From assembly GCA_034509925.1 (NCBI GenBank), contig CM067531.1, forward strand, positions 4,087,501 to 4,151,500: a DNA stretch of 64,000 bases, written 5' to 3'. This document shows positions 12,683 through 35,896 of the stretch, one piece after another. The position numbers were made by a program, and so were the translations under genes. Source of the stretch: Hirudinaria manillensis (taxonomy: Eukaryota > Annelida > Clitellata > Hirudinida > Hirudinidae). The stretch's first letter is position 1. The number at the start of each line of letters is the position of its first letter. The notes under the pieces are model-generated. The model had not been told where the DNA came from and did no database searches. It saw nothing but the letters and a program-made list of their open reading frames with translations.

Positions 12683-15600
12683 ATGGCTGTGTTAACAATA
12701 CGGCAGGTTTGCGGGTTGAGGTATAGGTAATCGATTTGTGTGTTTTAACCTTTCGTGCTTGGGAATTTCAGATTTCTAAAAGGAGAATAATCGATGAGAA
12801 TCCACGAATTTTCAAACTTTGTGCCTATTTCACCGCCGGACTTCTGTTGAAATATTTGGCCGGATGGTCGACACTCGCAACGTTTGCTATTCTTTTCGTA
12901 ATTTATACTGCTTCTGGAGGATGGAGATTCTTGAGAGTTGTCCTTTTTACCATAAAAAGAGATTTAAGGTCTGACATTGATTCTGATCTCCTTGGAAATA
13001 ATGAATATCCAACTCAATCTGTTACAGGGGACTGTTTTTCTTGATTTATACGTCGACTTTGCTAAAAATATACAAAAAAAGGGGGGAAACTGTACCATCT
13101 CTTTTTCAAAAGACAGTAAAAAGATATCCTAACAAAAGAGCATTGGTTATGGTCGATGGAGGATCATGGACGTTTAAAGAAGTTGATGAATGCTCAAATG
13201 CAGTGGCCAATCTCTTCCATGATCTTGGTTACAAAAAGGTAAAGGATTATTAGTGGCATTTAGCTTAACCAAGTTTATTTATTTGCCTTCTCAATCACTT
13301 TGGATTAATGAATTTTTTTTAAATGAATGAAATTCAGGGTGATGTAGTGGCCATTTTCATGGAAAACTGTCCAGAATTTGTTATTTTATGGCTTGGCCTT
13401 GCAAAAATTGGCATAGTTCCTGCCCTGATAAACTTTAATTTGAAGCTGAAAACATTTGCGCATTGCATATCAGTGTCCGGAGCCCGTGCTCTCATTTTTG
13501 GATCAGAGTTGAGTGAAGGTAAAATCTATTTAGATGATCGCAAGGCAATAGTAATCCATGTATGCATTAATTTTTTTTCTTTCTAGTTGTCAAAGACAGT
13601 CATCATCTTCTACCTTCTGGCTTGACTTTAATTTCCAAAGGGAACCAAATTCGAAATGACCTTCGAGCATTGGATTTGGATGAGGTTTTGAAGAATTACT
13701 CGACTGAATTTGTTCCTAAGAATGTTCCCGCAAAATTTAATGGTACCTATCGCTTTAAATTGGATCGTTTAATTTCATAATAATTGATTGATTAAATTTA
13801 TTTAATTGAATTAATTAATTTCTTTTGAACTGGTTTAAACTAAGTTTTGTCATCAATCTCAGACAGATTGCTGTACATTTTCACTTCTGGGACCACTGGT
13901 TTGCCTAAGGCAGCTGTAGTGATTCACAGCCGGTACCAAAATCTTTATTGTTGTCAATTTGAGAAAATTTTACGAGCTATCTTGCCATAATGTGAAATTT
14001 ATTTTATGAGTAAACATTGATATCTTTTTTGTGACTGTTTCAGGTATTTCTACATGGCAAATTCTATTTATTTGTTTTACAAAATGACTCCCGAAGACAT
14101 AATATACGACACCCTACCTCTTTACCATACGGCCGGTGGTATTTTAGGCATTGGAAACTGCCTCGTAAACGGATGCACCGTCATCATAAGAAAGAAGTTT
14201 TCCGCTTCAAAGTTTTGGACCGATTGCATAAAATACGATTGTACGGTTAGTATACAAAAATGTTAAGTCATTATTAAAGCATTATTTAGCGACGGTCGCA
14301 GAAACGCCTCGACGATTTTATAAATTTCGTAATTAATACTCCAGGTGGCACAATACATCGGCGAGATATGCAGGTACCTTTTGGTGCAACCCCCGTCCCG
14401 TCACGACGGAGGTCATCGAGTTCGGCTCGTCTTCGGCAACGGATTGAGGCCCAGCATTTGGGACGCGTTCAAAACGAGATTCAACGTTGCTCAAATAGGA
14501 GAGTTTTACGGTGCAACGGAGGGAAATGCAAACATCGGTGAGTACCTCCTTACAAAGCGGGCCCTTTGCAGAGGCTTTATTGACATTACAAAAATATATA
14601 TGTATGTATGTGTGTGTGTGTGTGTATGTGTCCAGTGTTTTACACTCGATGTCTGATCTCATATCTGTTTCACAGCCAACATTGACAACACGAAGGGCGC
14701 TGTTGGATTCCAGTCGAGAATTCTTCCGACAGTCTACCCAGTTACGTTGATCAGGATAAATCTTACGACAGGGGAACCGATAAGAAACGCGTACGGTCTT
14801 TGTGCTCGCTGTCAGCCAGGTAAGATTTGCAATTTGTCGTCTTATTTATTTTTAAAATCGTTAAAATGTTATTTAAAATCATTAAAATGTTAATTATAAT
14901 AAAACTTTGTTGAATGCGAGTGATGTCAAGAAGTTTATCAGAATCATTGTATCCGATTTTCTATGAAACAGGAGAACCGGGGGAATTAGTTGGTAAAATA
15001 GTTTCTGGAACACCATTGAGAGAGTTTGACGGATATGCAAACAAGGAAGCAAACAACAAGAAAGTTGCAAGAGATGTTTTCAAAAAAGGAGATTGTTATT
15101 TCCTGACAGGTCTGCTTCTCATTTCTCATGTGAAAAATAAATTTTTGCGTGCGGAGATTAGCGATTTAGAGAAATATAGACTTAATTTTTACTTAATATC
15201 TTTTAATGTGTAGTTATATAAATCATAATATATAAATGCTCTTCAACAAAGAGACTAAACCATAAACTAGGGCAGGGGAGCAGTTTTATGATTTATGATT
15301 TACAGTCATCGAGCTAAAGCACATGTTTGAACTCTCCTTTTCATGCGACCCACGTTAACCAGTCACAGTTTACACGCTCCCACGGCAGATGCTGTTCACC
15401 CGGTCTTTAGTTGCTTGATACTTGTTTTGCTAACAACTTTGTTTGTGTTAATTTATCTAGATCATAAAAAAACATAAAACAAACACACAACAGTTAGTTG
15501 CGAAGTTTTTCACTTTGAACTTTGAACTGCAGTCATTACAAGAACCCTCACTTTACGACATGGTGTTGTAAACATTCACGGTTCATTACAACCATGCACT

Positions 15601-16912
15601 TAAAAACATTTGAAAAGCCATTGTTTTATGTTATTTCTATTCAGCTAGTCTTTCATTCAGATTAACTCTGTTGAACGTAGACAAGAGAAACAATATTGCA
15701 TATAAACATAAAAAAAATTTTCAAAAGGCATATCTGAAGGTACATATTTTTGCCTGCTATTAAAGTGATATTAACAGAAATTTCATAGTTTTTACATAAA
15801 AACATTAAACAAAACCTAAATTCGCACAATCTAAAGGATGCATCAAGTGGCATTTGAGCATGTAGATAACACTAATGGCAATTTCAACATTTTCGAATTT
15901 GAATTGACATTTGATTAACGACCTTAGAATTTTTGGTTGGTTCTAAAGAGCAACGGTGATGTTTTTGAGGAAGTCGCGGCCATGTAAAAATGATTTTAAC
16001 ATAATGCTTTATGCATCACATCAGGATGTGAAGATGTTTTTAACCATTTTAACTCTATCATTTGCATGTGGTGATCGCACATCGTATGATGTCATCACAA
16101 AAAGTCCAAACGACTCTTGTTAGTTATTAACGGATTGACGTAAGCGTACACGTGCAAAGTTTCAATTTTAAGGTGACGTCCTCGAAATGGATGAGTTCGG
16201 ATACATGTACTTCCGAGACAGGACTGGTGACACCTACAGGTGGAAAGGGGAAAACGTTTCCACCTCGGAAGTCGAAGGGGCCGTCAGCAGTGCAGCTCAC
16301 CTAACGGATGCCGTGGTCTATGGAGTCGAGATTCCAGGTGTGTTTACTTGGAAGACAACGGATGAATGAATGAATGTGAAGTCTATACTATTTAGCTTAA
16401 TTTTCTAACTTCCCTCTCTTATTGATTGCCAGTTACAAACTTATTCTTGAAATAATCTTGATTTGATGCTTGGTTGATAATATTAAATATTATTTATGTT
16501 TTAATTAATCCTTATTCGATTCAGGAACTGAAGGCAGAGCTGGAATGGCTGCAATCGGTGACCCTGGTCGGGTCTTGGACTTGAAAGCTTTCAATATGGA
16601 ACTCCAGAAGCTGCTAGCTCCTTATGCCAGGCCAATGTTCATCAGAGTTCTTAGCAAAGTTGAAACCACTGGTAATAAGACCATACTTTTTTTATATTTG
16701 TAAATTGCATAAATTATTTGTAAATTCTGCCAATTATTTACTTAATAATTACAGGAACGTTCAAATTGAAGAAAGCCGATTATAGGAACGAAGGATTCAA
16801 TCCTAACGTCATAGGAGACGATCTGTACTATTACAGTTCAAAAACAAGTGAATTTGAAATCCTTGACGAGAAAGTTTATGAGGACATTTTGAATGGAAGG
16901 ATAAAATTTTAG
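12683..16912 (+). CDS. SLC27A: Long-chain fatty acid transport protein / very-long-chain acyl-CoA synthetase (FATP), 13 exons
   Basis: Exons: 12683-12706, 12772-12968, 13028-13238, 13338-13518, 13587-13742, 13863-13932, 14044-14245, 14345-14537, 14676-14819, 14972-15109, 16173-16337, 16525-16671, 16755-16912; all phases close to a 661-residue protein, close to the about 640 residues of vertebrate FATP1/FATP4. An N-terminal membrane segment ([12 protein letters not shown] onward) precedes the AMP-binding motif [16 protein letters not shown], the [12 protein letters not shown] block, EFYGATEGN and the FATP/VLACS signature [20 protein letters not shown]. The enzyme couples fatty acid uptake to ATP-dependent CoA ligation at ER or plasma membrane. 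The closest match by eye is the FATP1/FATP4 subgroup. The intron at 12969-13027 is only 59 bases, while the one at 15110-16172 is about 1.06 kb. A TG microsatellite lies in the intron after exon 8. Confidence 0.96.
14598..14631. repeat. TATG/TG dinucleotide microsatellite
   Basis: Short TATG run passing into TG repeats inside an SLC27A intron. Confidence 0.8.
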
Positions 16913-17522
16913 TTGGAACTGATTGACAATTTAGAACATTTTTGAGATTTTACTTAAGAAATTCCCGATCAACATAAATTTTTTATGGTACACTTTGAAA
17001 GGTTTTCTTGGCTCAGAGGAAAGTTTAGTGCACATATATACATATATGTATATATATACATACATATGTAATGTATATATACATGTGGTTTGAATTCATG
17101 TTGCATGTAGACACCTCTTCACGCATGGCTTCTTGTATTGTAAATCCTGTTAGTCTCTAAAAATCATGCCATTGTTTGATTCGTGACTTTTCTGCTGCAT
17201 TCGTGTCTTCTCGTTTGGTTCAGAATCTGTCGCTCTGAATGGTGGTTCCTATCAAATGCATGTTTTTGCATCCCATGACCTTTGGACTGCTCACAACTGA
17301 AATGTTTTAATTTGATCGTGGTCGAGGCATCTCGATGCTGCCAACTAAAATGTTTTCATTGTCCTAAGTTTCCAACAGCAGCTCAACGATCATATCAGAT
17401 GGCTTTGTGTGCTATGCTGACATCTAGTGCCAAACTCGTAATTTCCGGCCGGAAATGTCGGCCCAATCGAAGACGACAACGTTCCGTGTACATGAAACCG
17501 TTAGTCGTTAAGAGACGTGACA
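16913..17522. other. Convergent intergenic spacer with an AT-rich palindrome (17031-17087)
   Basis: About 600 bases between the stop of the fatty acid transporter on the plus strand and the stop of the coiled-coil gene on the minus strand; it must hold both 3' UTRs. At 17031-17087 alternating TATA/ACATATG sequence forms nested inverted repeats, for example CACATATATACAT against ATGTATATATACATGTG, able to fold into a hairpin or cruciform. An 86-codon open frame at 17282-17542 overlaps the last exon of the coiled-coil gene antisense and has no family resemblance. Confidence 0.55.
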
Positions 17523-20500
17523 TTAAAGAGTTATTTTTCTAAGTTGGCCGATAACGTCACGATTCTGCCTTATGTAATCCTCGTACATCTCGATGCCCCT
17601 CTCCTTTGCCTTGAGCTTTTCCTCCAACTCCAGGATTTTCTTTTTACTTTCTAATTCTCTCTGAGAAACAAAAACATAACATTGCATTGCGTTTAGTGCC
17701 AGAGTCTGGATTGTGATTTAAATGGGTGTAGAGATCAAGTTACTTGTTCAAAGTCTTCTCTCATCAAAACGTTTTCTTTCCTCGCTTTGCTGAGTTTTGA
17801 GTGTAGATCCAGGAGACCATCCTGTATCGCCCTTTCCTGTGTAAAGATGCAGGTGTCAGGTGTGAGGTATTATTTTCGAGGAAAATTGGTGGAAATTTGG
17901 GGAAGTCTTGGATATTTAAATAACTTTCCTTAATTATTCAAACAATCATTGGTTTGAATTACTTATTGTTTGGTGACACTTACTTTCCTCATTGGTTAAT
18001 CTACTTTTCTAAGGCATTTACGAACCAGGTGGGGATTGTTTAAGAGAGCGATGATGTATCATGGCATCTTAGCAATATCAATGTTTAGTCTCAGAGGACC
18101 TTGAACGAAATCTTGTCTCTCTCCTCAGTTGCTGCCCGCTGGATTTTGACATCCTGATCATTAATAATCTTCTGAAGCATGACATTTTCTCTGGTTAGTA
18201 TTCCAATCTGCAGCTACAAAACAAAGATGAAAACATGGGTGTCCAGAGAAACAATTGTTCGTTTGTCAAGTGCTCACTTGTGGCTCCCTTTTCAATGTCT
18301 CAATCTGCAAATGACATCTTTTATTTGACAACAAAGCATAAAATTGGACAATAAAACAAAGTTAAATAAAAATATTTCAAAACCTCTTCTTTAAGCCTCT
18401 CGATAGTTGAACGTTTCCTCTCATTTTCATGCCTCAAAGCATCATTTTCACACAAAATTTCCTGAGAATGTGACCATAAATGTGAGGATAATATTATTTT
18501 AAAATCACAAAAATATTCATATCATCCAGTTCCAATTCACATAGGATGAATGGATTAAGCACTCTATAATGCATGGAGGGATGAAGATGACTATGATGAA
18601 GAATGAGGTCAGAGGACCTAATCAAAGATGTGGTACTATGAGAACCAAATATAAAAATATGTCGATGATCCAAATCAAAGTTAGTCCAGTCTGAACTGAA
18701 CATTAGGAATCTCTCATTGGGATGTAAAGAGAAATTGATAAATTCCCAAGCAGAATATATACGGAATTGTATCTCTTCAAGCATTTATGCAAAAAATAAA
18801 ATAAATATTATAAAATGAATAACTGTAATGATACATATGAGTATTTTATGCCTGACCATTTTATCAGAAGATATATCTGCCAATTCAAGACTTTCGTTGC
18901 CCTGATTTGAACTTTGAACTTTGTACTTCTCAACTGAGCGTTCTAACTCAGATATCTGCCTGCAATAAAAACTTTGGTTCAAGAATGGGACAATATTTTC
19001 AATTATACATCATCTTGAATTGCATCACTAACAAGAATTATTCAAAAAATATTTTTGCAGGTTAATTATTTTTAATTCTTTGTTCGTTTAGTTCAGTGCC
19101 GATTACAATCCTAACCCCTTACTTTTTCAGCAAAGCTTTGTCATTTTTCAGAGATTCATTCTCGTTGGTCAACTTAGCAATGGCTGATTGGAACTTCTTC
19201 TTTAATTTGTGAAAACTAACAGCAGATTGATCACATTCAGATGATTTATTTTCAAGTTCCATGGTTTTGTCTTCACATTTATTTTCAAGAATCCTAATAA
19301 AATCAATTGGTGACTTATTAAATGATTAAATTAAATTTTCCACTTTTAGAACAATTTATCACAAACTCAATTTTTGGGAAAATTTGTTTTGACATCTCAT
19401 TTATTAAAATTCAAATTCTTTCTCACTTAGCATAGTTCTGAAGATGGTTCATTTGATCAGAAATCATTGAAAGGCTCATTGCACTGTCTTGTAACTCCTT
19501 TGACATTTTATTGATTTCTTCTTGTTTATGCTAAACAAAACCCCTAATTAATACTATAAATAATATCTGAGTATTAATTAGAATCATGATTCCATGTAAT
19601 TTGAATTAACACAAACATAAAATTTCCTAATCTTAACCTATGATTTGCTTGTACCATTTTTTTTTTAATATTTTATAATAAAAGGGTTTTTTTACTATAA
19701 ATATAGATGCTGCTGCTAAGAATTTAAACAAAAGTCATTTAACATTTTTATGGGCACAAGGCAATCTTAAAACAGTGTTTTAGTGAATTGCTTGCTCATC
19801 ACTCCTACCAACTCTCTCAAAAACTATTTTGCTATGTGAAACATGTAACATGTCAATTTTTCTCAATTTTCAAATCTTTAGCTTACATCTTAGAAGACAT
19901 TGATTTTGTTACAACCATTCTTGGATGGATTATAATAATTAGTCACTAGTAACTTAAATGGCTCCCTCTTCAAACTATTAATAATTTCAAAATCATTGGG
20001 CACTTATCAAGTGAATATCAAGTGATTATCAAGTGAATCTGAAACATAGCTTTCAACAACCCAGTAAACAATTTCAAAGTGTGGATGATGCACAATCTAT
20101 GAAACAGAATAATATGCAACTCATCATTTTTACAGAAAGTCATAAATATTCTAAAATTTTATGTTAACCTGAAGTTGCACTTTTAAATCCAAAATTTCCT
20201 GACTTGAAATTTTCAACTTTTTAGTCGATGCTTCTTTTGATTGTACAACGTTAAATAAAAATGAAAGATTTTGTTTAAATTGTTGACCAAGTAAATCAAT
20301 GTCCTTTCTCAGAACGTTCAATTTTTCCTTCATTTCATTTATTTCTTTTTGGAGTTGATCAAGCTATTGAAATAAAAATATATAAGTCAAATTTTCACAA
20401 AATTAGTTAACACCCATTGGCAGATGTAGGGGCGTGGCAATGGGCCTATGATACAGAAAGAACCATTTTTTTTTTATTTAAACCTTAGATGAAATATTTA

Positions 20501-20716
20501 CACATGTTCTTGCCTCCTCCATGTTTTGCCCCTCCCACCAAAGCATTCTAGTTCTGCCAATGGTAACATAATTTAAATTAACTCAAACTGCTCAGATGAT
20601 TGATAGATTTGCAAGAATCCTCAACTCACGTCTTTATTCCTTCCTTTGCTTGGGTTATACATCGCATCAAATAACAATGCTATTTCTTTGACTTTCTTTT
20701 CTAGTAAAACAAACAT
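17523..20716 (-). CDS. Coiled-coil protein, at least ten exons (369 aa or more)
   Basis: Reading down the minus strand, exons 20716-20630, 20363-20169, 19530-19427, 19293-19123, 18959-18857, 18461-18384, 18304-18278 (27 bases), 18213-18100, 17836-17744 and 17660-17523 join without a frame break. The product is almost entirely heptad-rich helix with high Glu/Lys/Leu, for example LDQLQKEINEMKEKL, KNDKALLKKQISELERSVEK and ILELEEKLKAKERGIEMYED, ending in NRDVIGQLRKITL. The true start is uncertain: the first exon may begin after an acceptor near 20767, with another exon near 21060. A long coiled coil with this kind of end suggests a centrosomal or ciliary scaffold; the ending is faintly like the C-terminal coil of SAS-6, but no N-terminal SAS-6 domain is seen. 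I do not recognise the family. It is head-to-head with CACYBP. Confidence 0.75.
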
Positions 20717-21369
20717 TTCCACAAATTTCTGGAAACTCTCTGGAAACTTGGCACACCCTTCCCTTAAGCGTAAGTAATATTTAATTATTGCAACTCAATC
20801 AAATCATCTACACCAAATTCACCATTCGTGGTCTTCAATCACAAAGGGCATTTGGAGAGTATATTCAGCTGAATTATTGCATGTGAAATAATTCCAATTA
20901 TGATTTAAAAGCAAGGTAAAAGCAATTTGCAGACGCAATCGAGTGCTGCTTAATAATGTAAAACTTTCAAAACGCTTTTCAAAAAGTAAAATTTCAAACG
21001 CTTCAACACTTCACGTTACACTCCTCCAGATATCATCTTGTACTATAGCAACTGTCTGTATCCATGATGCATAACAATTTTTTGTTTAAATGCAGCCCAT
21101 TTCAGCGTCATACTCAAATATAAAAAATATTAATACAAAAAAGTGACTTATATAAAGCAAACGTGATAAAATTATAAAATTCAATTTTAGCTAAAAAAAT
21201 CTAATAAATGAAATATATGCATTAAAATTTATTTTAAAAGAGTAAAATAATAAAAAGAATGTCATCGAACTTTCCATCATCTAGATATAGCTATTAATAC
21301 TCAAACAACTGCGAGTATAGTTTCCAGCGTGTTTTCTTCGTGCGCTTGCTTTCTAAAAAAAACATTGCT

Positions 21370-22456
21370 ATGGCGAATGTTTTGACGAATGATGAGGTTT
21401 GTTACCTTGTTCAACCATTTACCTTAAGAGAAACTTATGGATGTTGATTTCGGATAGATTCAACTAGATATCAAGGAGCTAGAACTGCTTCTTGGGCAAG
21501 CTTCCAGACCAGGAGTGAAATTACTTTTGCAGAAAGAAATTGAAAGACTAGGTAAACAGGAAGAGATTGTTACGAAAACTATCGATGTCGAGAAGCCATT
21601 GTCAAAATCATCAGTGACGACAAAATACTACAAAGACATACTCAACTATGGTGGGTGGTACTTTATCCAGTAACATTTATTTTTATATATTTGAGTGTTT
21701 CAATTATTTTAAAGCTTGGGATCAATCTGACAAATTTATGAAGATTTATGTGACTATCAATGGTGTCCACAAGGTTCCAAAAGAGAACATTGTGACTGAA
21801 TTCAGTCCAAAGTAATGTGTTGCATTTTGTTGGATTTAATAACATTTTAAGACCTTGAGGAGACATGTATATTTTTATTTTAATAGGTAAAATAAAGTAT
21901 TAATTTTCAGATCATTCTTGCTCAAAGTTGATGATGTGGACAATCAAAACTTCAAGTGCCATTTAGCTTATTTATGGGAAAGCATTGTACCTGGAGAGTG
22001 CTACTTTAAGGTTTCTATGATGACATTGATTCATTGTGCCAGGGCTCAGTGACCGATTTAAATATTGCATCATGATAAATAATGTATTTCATTTATAGAT
22101 CAAAACTGACACCGTTTTGTTGATGCTGAAAAAAGAAAAGATCTGCAAGACATGGGCCTATGTTATTCAAAAAGAAGACAATAAAAAGTTATTGCTTGTT
22201 ATTTTTTAATCATTTTTATTCCTCAGCTTTGACACTTCTGAGTTGCATTCATAATTGCTTTGCGATGTTTTAATATTCCATTAAAGTTAGCTTTGTCTTT
22301 TGAAGAACCCCAAAGTTTGATGAAAAGAAGGATCCCAATGATAGTCTGATGGACTTGATGAAGAAGATGTATGATGAAGGAGATGATGAAATGAAGAGGA
22401 CAATTGCAAAGTCATTTTCTGAGTCCAGGAACAAAGCTGCCGCTGGCGATTTCTAG
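21370..22456 (+). CDS. CACYBP: Calcyclin-binding protein / Siah-interacting protein, six exons (218 aa)
   Basis: Exons 21370-21396, 21458-21650, 21715-21811, 21911-22010, 22099-22187 and 22306-22456 close exactly in phase. The N-terminal helical part (IQLDIKELELLLGQASRP) is the Siah-interacting helical hairpin. The central part is the CS domain, with AWDQSDKFMKIYVTINGVH and TDTVLLMLKKEK. The C-terminal SGS domain carries DSLMDLMKKMYDEGDDEMKR. Order and length match vertebrate CACYBP (228 residues). The family is an adaptor that links Siah1, Skp1 and S100 proteins in ubiquitination of beta-catenin. The exon 5 donor is GTTATT, weaker than consensus, but the resulting junction restores the known sequence. 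The 3' end faces the next gene tail-to-tail, 155 bases from its stop. Confidence 0.97.
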
Positions 22457-22611
22457 AATAATTCGGAATTGTGTTTATTATTTTGTTGTTGTTGCAAATA
22501 CAATGGCTAACTTGAGAAAGACTTGATCTCTTAATACCACTTGAATTAAAAGTTCATAATGGTGGGGAGTTCAAATTTGGTCTGTGTTGGTTCAGTGGAT
22601 CTAACAAAGTG

Positions 22612-23037
22612 TTATAATAAGAACTCCCACATCAATCCTTCCATTGGACTGCTAGGGCGCTTCTTGCGGCACCAATTCCTATGCAAATACGGTTTGCGTT
22701 GGGAATAAAGCATCGCTTGTTCCAGGCAGGTGTCACCCTTCTGATTGCTCTGCTCGTTCACGAGATGAAGTGGGCTGACGACGGCACAGCGGCGGACTAA
22801 AATTAGAAACAACAAAGTGTTTGCTAAACTTGAGAGTGAAGGTTAGGATCTTACTTCACTGCAGGGGTCACACGATTGAATTGAAGTGCACACTGAGAAC
22901 CGCAAATTCATCCCGCACATCCCTACTCGAAGCATTGGTATGTTAATGATGGAGGGAGGAGTTGCAGGGAAATGCAGACTTGCTTGGTTGGTGGATCCTT
23001 CTCTCGGTTGCCATTTTGATTGAGTGATGTTTGACAC
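22612..23037 (-). CDS. Small two-exon protein of unknown function (120 aa)
   Basis: Exon 1 (23037-22860) starts MSNITQSKWQPREGS and exon 2 (22796-22612) ends PSSPMEGLMWEFLL before TAA. Joining at the donor GTGAAG (exon ends TGCA) gives an open frame of 121 codons. An overlapping stronger-looking donor, GTAAG four bases further on, would shift frame and stop after 12 codons, so two splice forms are possible. The product has several cysteines, including a C-x2-C at the junction, and no signal peptide or membrane span. I do not recognise it. Its start is only about 210 bases from the PBX start on the other strand, suggesting a shared bidirectional promoter, and its 3' end lies 155 bases from the CACYBP stop. 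The frame continuity across the intron is the main argument that it is real. Confidence 0.5.
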
Positions 23038-23248
23038 TTGAGACTCTATGTTCGCCTTCTTCCTTTAGCACTTCTCGACGTGTGAGAAAGGGAAGCGAAT
23101 AGAGAAACACAGCGAACAATCTTCACGTCAGTTTGCACCGTCGTTCAATAAATAGAGATCCGCTCACTCGAAATAGCGTTTGTCGATTTGTTCGTTTGTT
23201 ATCGTGTCATTTTCTGCCTTCTCGGATAGAGGTAATCCGAGCTCACTG

Positions 23249-29854
<6,606 letters not shown>

Positions 29855-29968
29855 TGGAGCTATCTGATTATCAGCTTTTAAATAATTCTTAATTAGCCCA
29901 CTAATTAATTTATAAATTAATTTTAACTGATTTCAAACTAAATCGTGACTGTTATTATAACATTACAG

Positions 29969-30654
29969 TAACGACCAATTTTGGCTCGTTGAAGAAAAAC
30001 CTTCGATTGGAGACCACGATTGAAGGCTGAAAATTCAGTCGCGATGGACCATTGAAAACCCATTCCTTCCGTTACGGAAGTCCCTTCTCGAAAGCAGTTC
30101 ATGTACATAGCAAATGTTTGTTTTTCTGTAAAGTTTTTCAAAAAAATCCCATTAAAAGTACCTGGACAAGGACAAATATTCATTTATTTCTCTGATGTTG
30201 ACCCGGATAGAAATTACAATTTAGATTGCTTTCCTAGTGGCCAGAGTCATCAAGAGATTTCAACTATCCCTGGTTGCAATTGAAGGAAAAGTAAAAATAA
30301 AATCTCTCCGACCTGTGGTAAAGCCGTAGTCATAGAAACGATCAAAATTAGCATTTCACTCGATGCAGTGGATCATGATTTGGAAGAAGGAAAAATCAAT
30401 GCCAGCGGAAGGTTTACTGTCTTTAATGTTAAGAATTGTAATGAAACCGTAGATACGAGTTTAGGCAAGTTCTTAGTTCTGGCAAGTTGTGGCATTCCGG
30501 CCCTTCCTTGAAAAGTTTGGTTGACCTTCTTAAGAGTATTACAGAAACAAATAAGATTTGGTTCTGCCACGAGTCATGCACTTTTGGCAAATCATTTCTC
30601 TTCATAATTCTTCTTGTTCTTTTCCAGATCCTATTTAACAAGGAATTGGAAATA
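29969..30654 (+). pseudogene. Broken coding-like sequence between PBX and the TMEM145-like gene
   Basis: On the plus strand one frame runs from about 30056 to 30510 with a single TGA at 30281-30283. Before it lies a passage ending DVDPDRNYNLDCFPSGQ...PGCN; after it lies KISPTCGKAVVIETIKI through NASGRFTVFNVKNCNETV. A second frame then continues from about 30505 to 30654 (SLVDLLKSITETNKIW, then a hydrophobic FLFIILLVLFQILF, stop). The N-L-D-C-F-P...G-C pattern with TGA where Trp is expected is weakly like a P-type trefoil motif. Either this is a decayed gene with one nonsense change and one frameshift, or an unusual gene with very small introns. An 81-codon minus-strand frame at 29938-30183 overlaps it. 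Identity is unknown; translations on both strands look partly protein-like, so confidence is low. Confidence 0.3.
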
Positions 30655-30819
30655 AAAAATTAAAAACTAAATCCGTTATTATATTATAATAAATAATTAT
30701 ATCATATTAAGTTAATGGCTCTTTAAAAGGAAGAGAACATATAAGTAACGTTTGGGATATCAAGTTATGCCACAGGTTTCCATGTTTACGAGAAATATTG
30801 CAATGCGTTTATTTCGGAA

Positions 30820-34355
<3,536 letters not shown>

Positions 34356-35896
34356 CGTGAAATATCTGATATTTTGCCACTTGGAAGTCAAGGTGAAAAA
34401 GCAAACAAGGCGTTGCTATGACAGGAAATCAAAACAACTCATCAAATTGTACAAATAGTTTAATCAATAACAAAATGGGATTTTTTTTTTGAGTACATAA
34501 ATTATTTTGACAATCAATATTAATCGCTAAATTCATTAATCTGCTACGAATTGGTTTGAAGTACCTTGAAACCAAAGATTTAAATGCTGGACAGCCAAAT
34601 GTTTATAAATGGTTATTAGATGATTCGGGATTAATCGTTAGCTTTGGTTCATGGTGAGAATTGCTTAGTTTTGGACATTCTGATCATGTTTGCTTTTTAT
34701 TAGTATGGGGTTTGCTCGTTAATTATTATTTCAACTTTTGTGGAAAGGTTACGTTTAAATGGCTTAGCGAACATTTTCAAAAGTACTTAATTGCTGTTTG
34801 TTTCGGTCATTTAAAGATGATTTGGAATTGGGGTAACTGGTAGTGGTTGACCACAATTTAATTGGTAATATCAAACCATTTTCGAGATAGCCTTATCACC
34901 TTTATTGTTCTCGCGATGTCCATATCAGCCACCTCCAACTTATCATTTGCCATCCATTTCCAGAACTATTTATAAATCGTTCATCAACTAAAAGTTTCTC
35001 TTATGTCTCATCCACCTTCTAAAACATTCTGCCTCACTTCGTCCGATCTCAGCTATTCAGGCGCCAATTCGTTTATTCAAGACGGAGTATAGATGGATAT
35101 TCAAAGCATCTGCCTTTGCTTTTAGCACATAAGTGAGTTATTATTATTTTTACTACTACACTCGCATCTTGGCATGTATATTTTTTATTTGACGTCCACA
35201 TGTTTTGTTATTTTGGAAAATAAAGATATGTCTGACGAATAGATGGAAATAATTCTTTGTGTTCTGATGAAGTTCGGAGTATCTGTCTAGCTTTGGTATC
35301 TGCCAGAAAGTTATAATCTAAATGTTTTAAATTTTTATGATGTCGCAAATTATTTGGAGTATCTGGGGAATAACTAAAAGTTATTTTGTAAGAAGTGGTT
35401 CTTATTACAGAATTTAGCGGACTTGGGAGTTGTCACCTATCTTTGAGCACTCAACGTGCAATATTGGATAAAGAAGCAATTATTATCGAATTAAAAAAAA
35501 TTGTATGCGATGATAATAATGTAGATTATGTGATGATGAATAACTAGAAGTAATATTTATATTTTGGGTGAAGTCCACAGAGTATTTTGTTTATACTTGG
35601 AGTTGACACAGCGCGTTAATGGCTTAAAGCACAACTGTGGTGATATTTTTTCAGAACTATATGCTGTTACAGGTAATGTAGAATATCTGGAGAATAATTA
35701 GAATTAATTTATTTTAATACTGGCTCAACCCAGAGTTTGTTACTACCGGCTGGCGAAGATTTAATAATTTAATAGGCTTGATAAGAGACTCACCCTGCTC
35801 GTACGAATGTGGTGATATTAGTCCCATAATTTACATGTTGATTTGAATTAATTTTAACTTGAGGTGTCCAGACGATCTGCTTTACTATTTACATAG
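34356..35896. other. Divergent intergenic region
   Basis: About 1.5 kb between the start of the TMEM145-like gene on the minus strand and the first coding exon of the PDZ-like gene on the plus strand. It should contain both promoters and 5' UTRs. I see no coding exon, no clear TATA box and no notable repeat. Confidence 0.5.

Noticed and set aside
17282-17542. 86-codon plus-strand frame
   Set aside because: Overlaps the last coiled-coil exon antisense and the convergent 3' UTRs.
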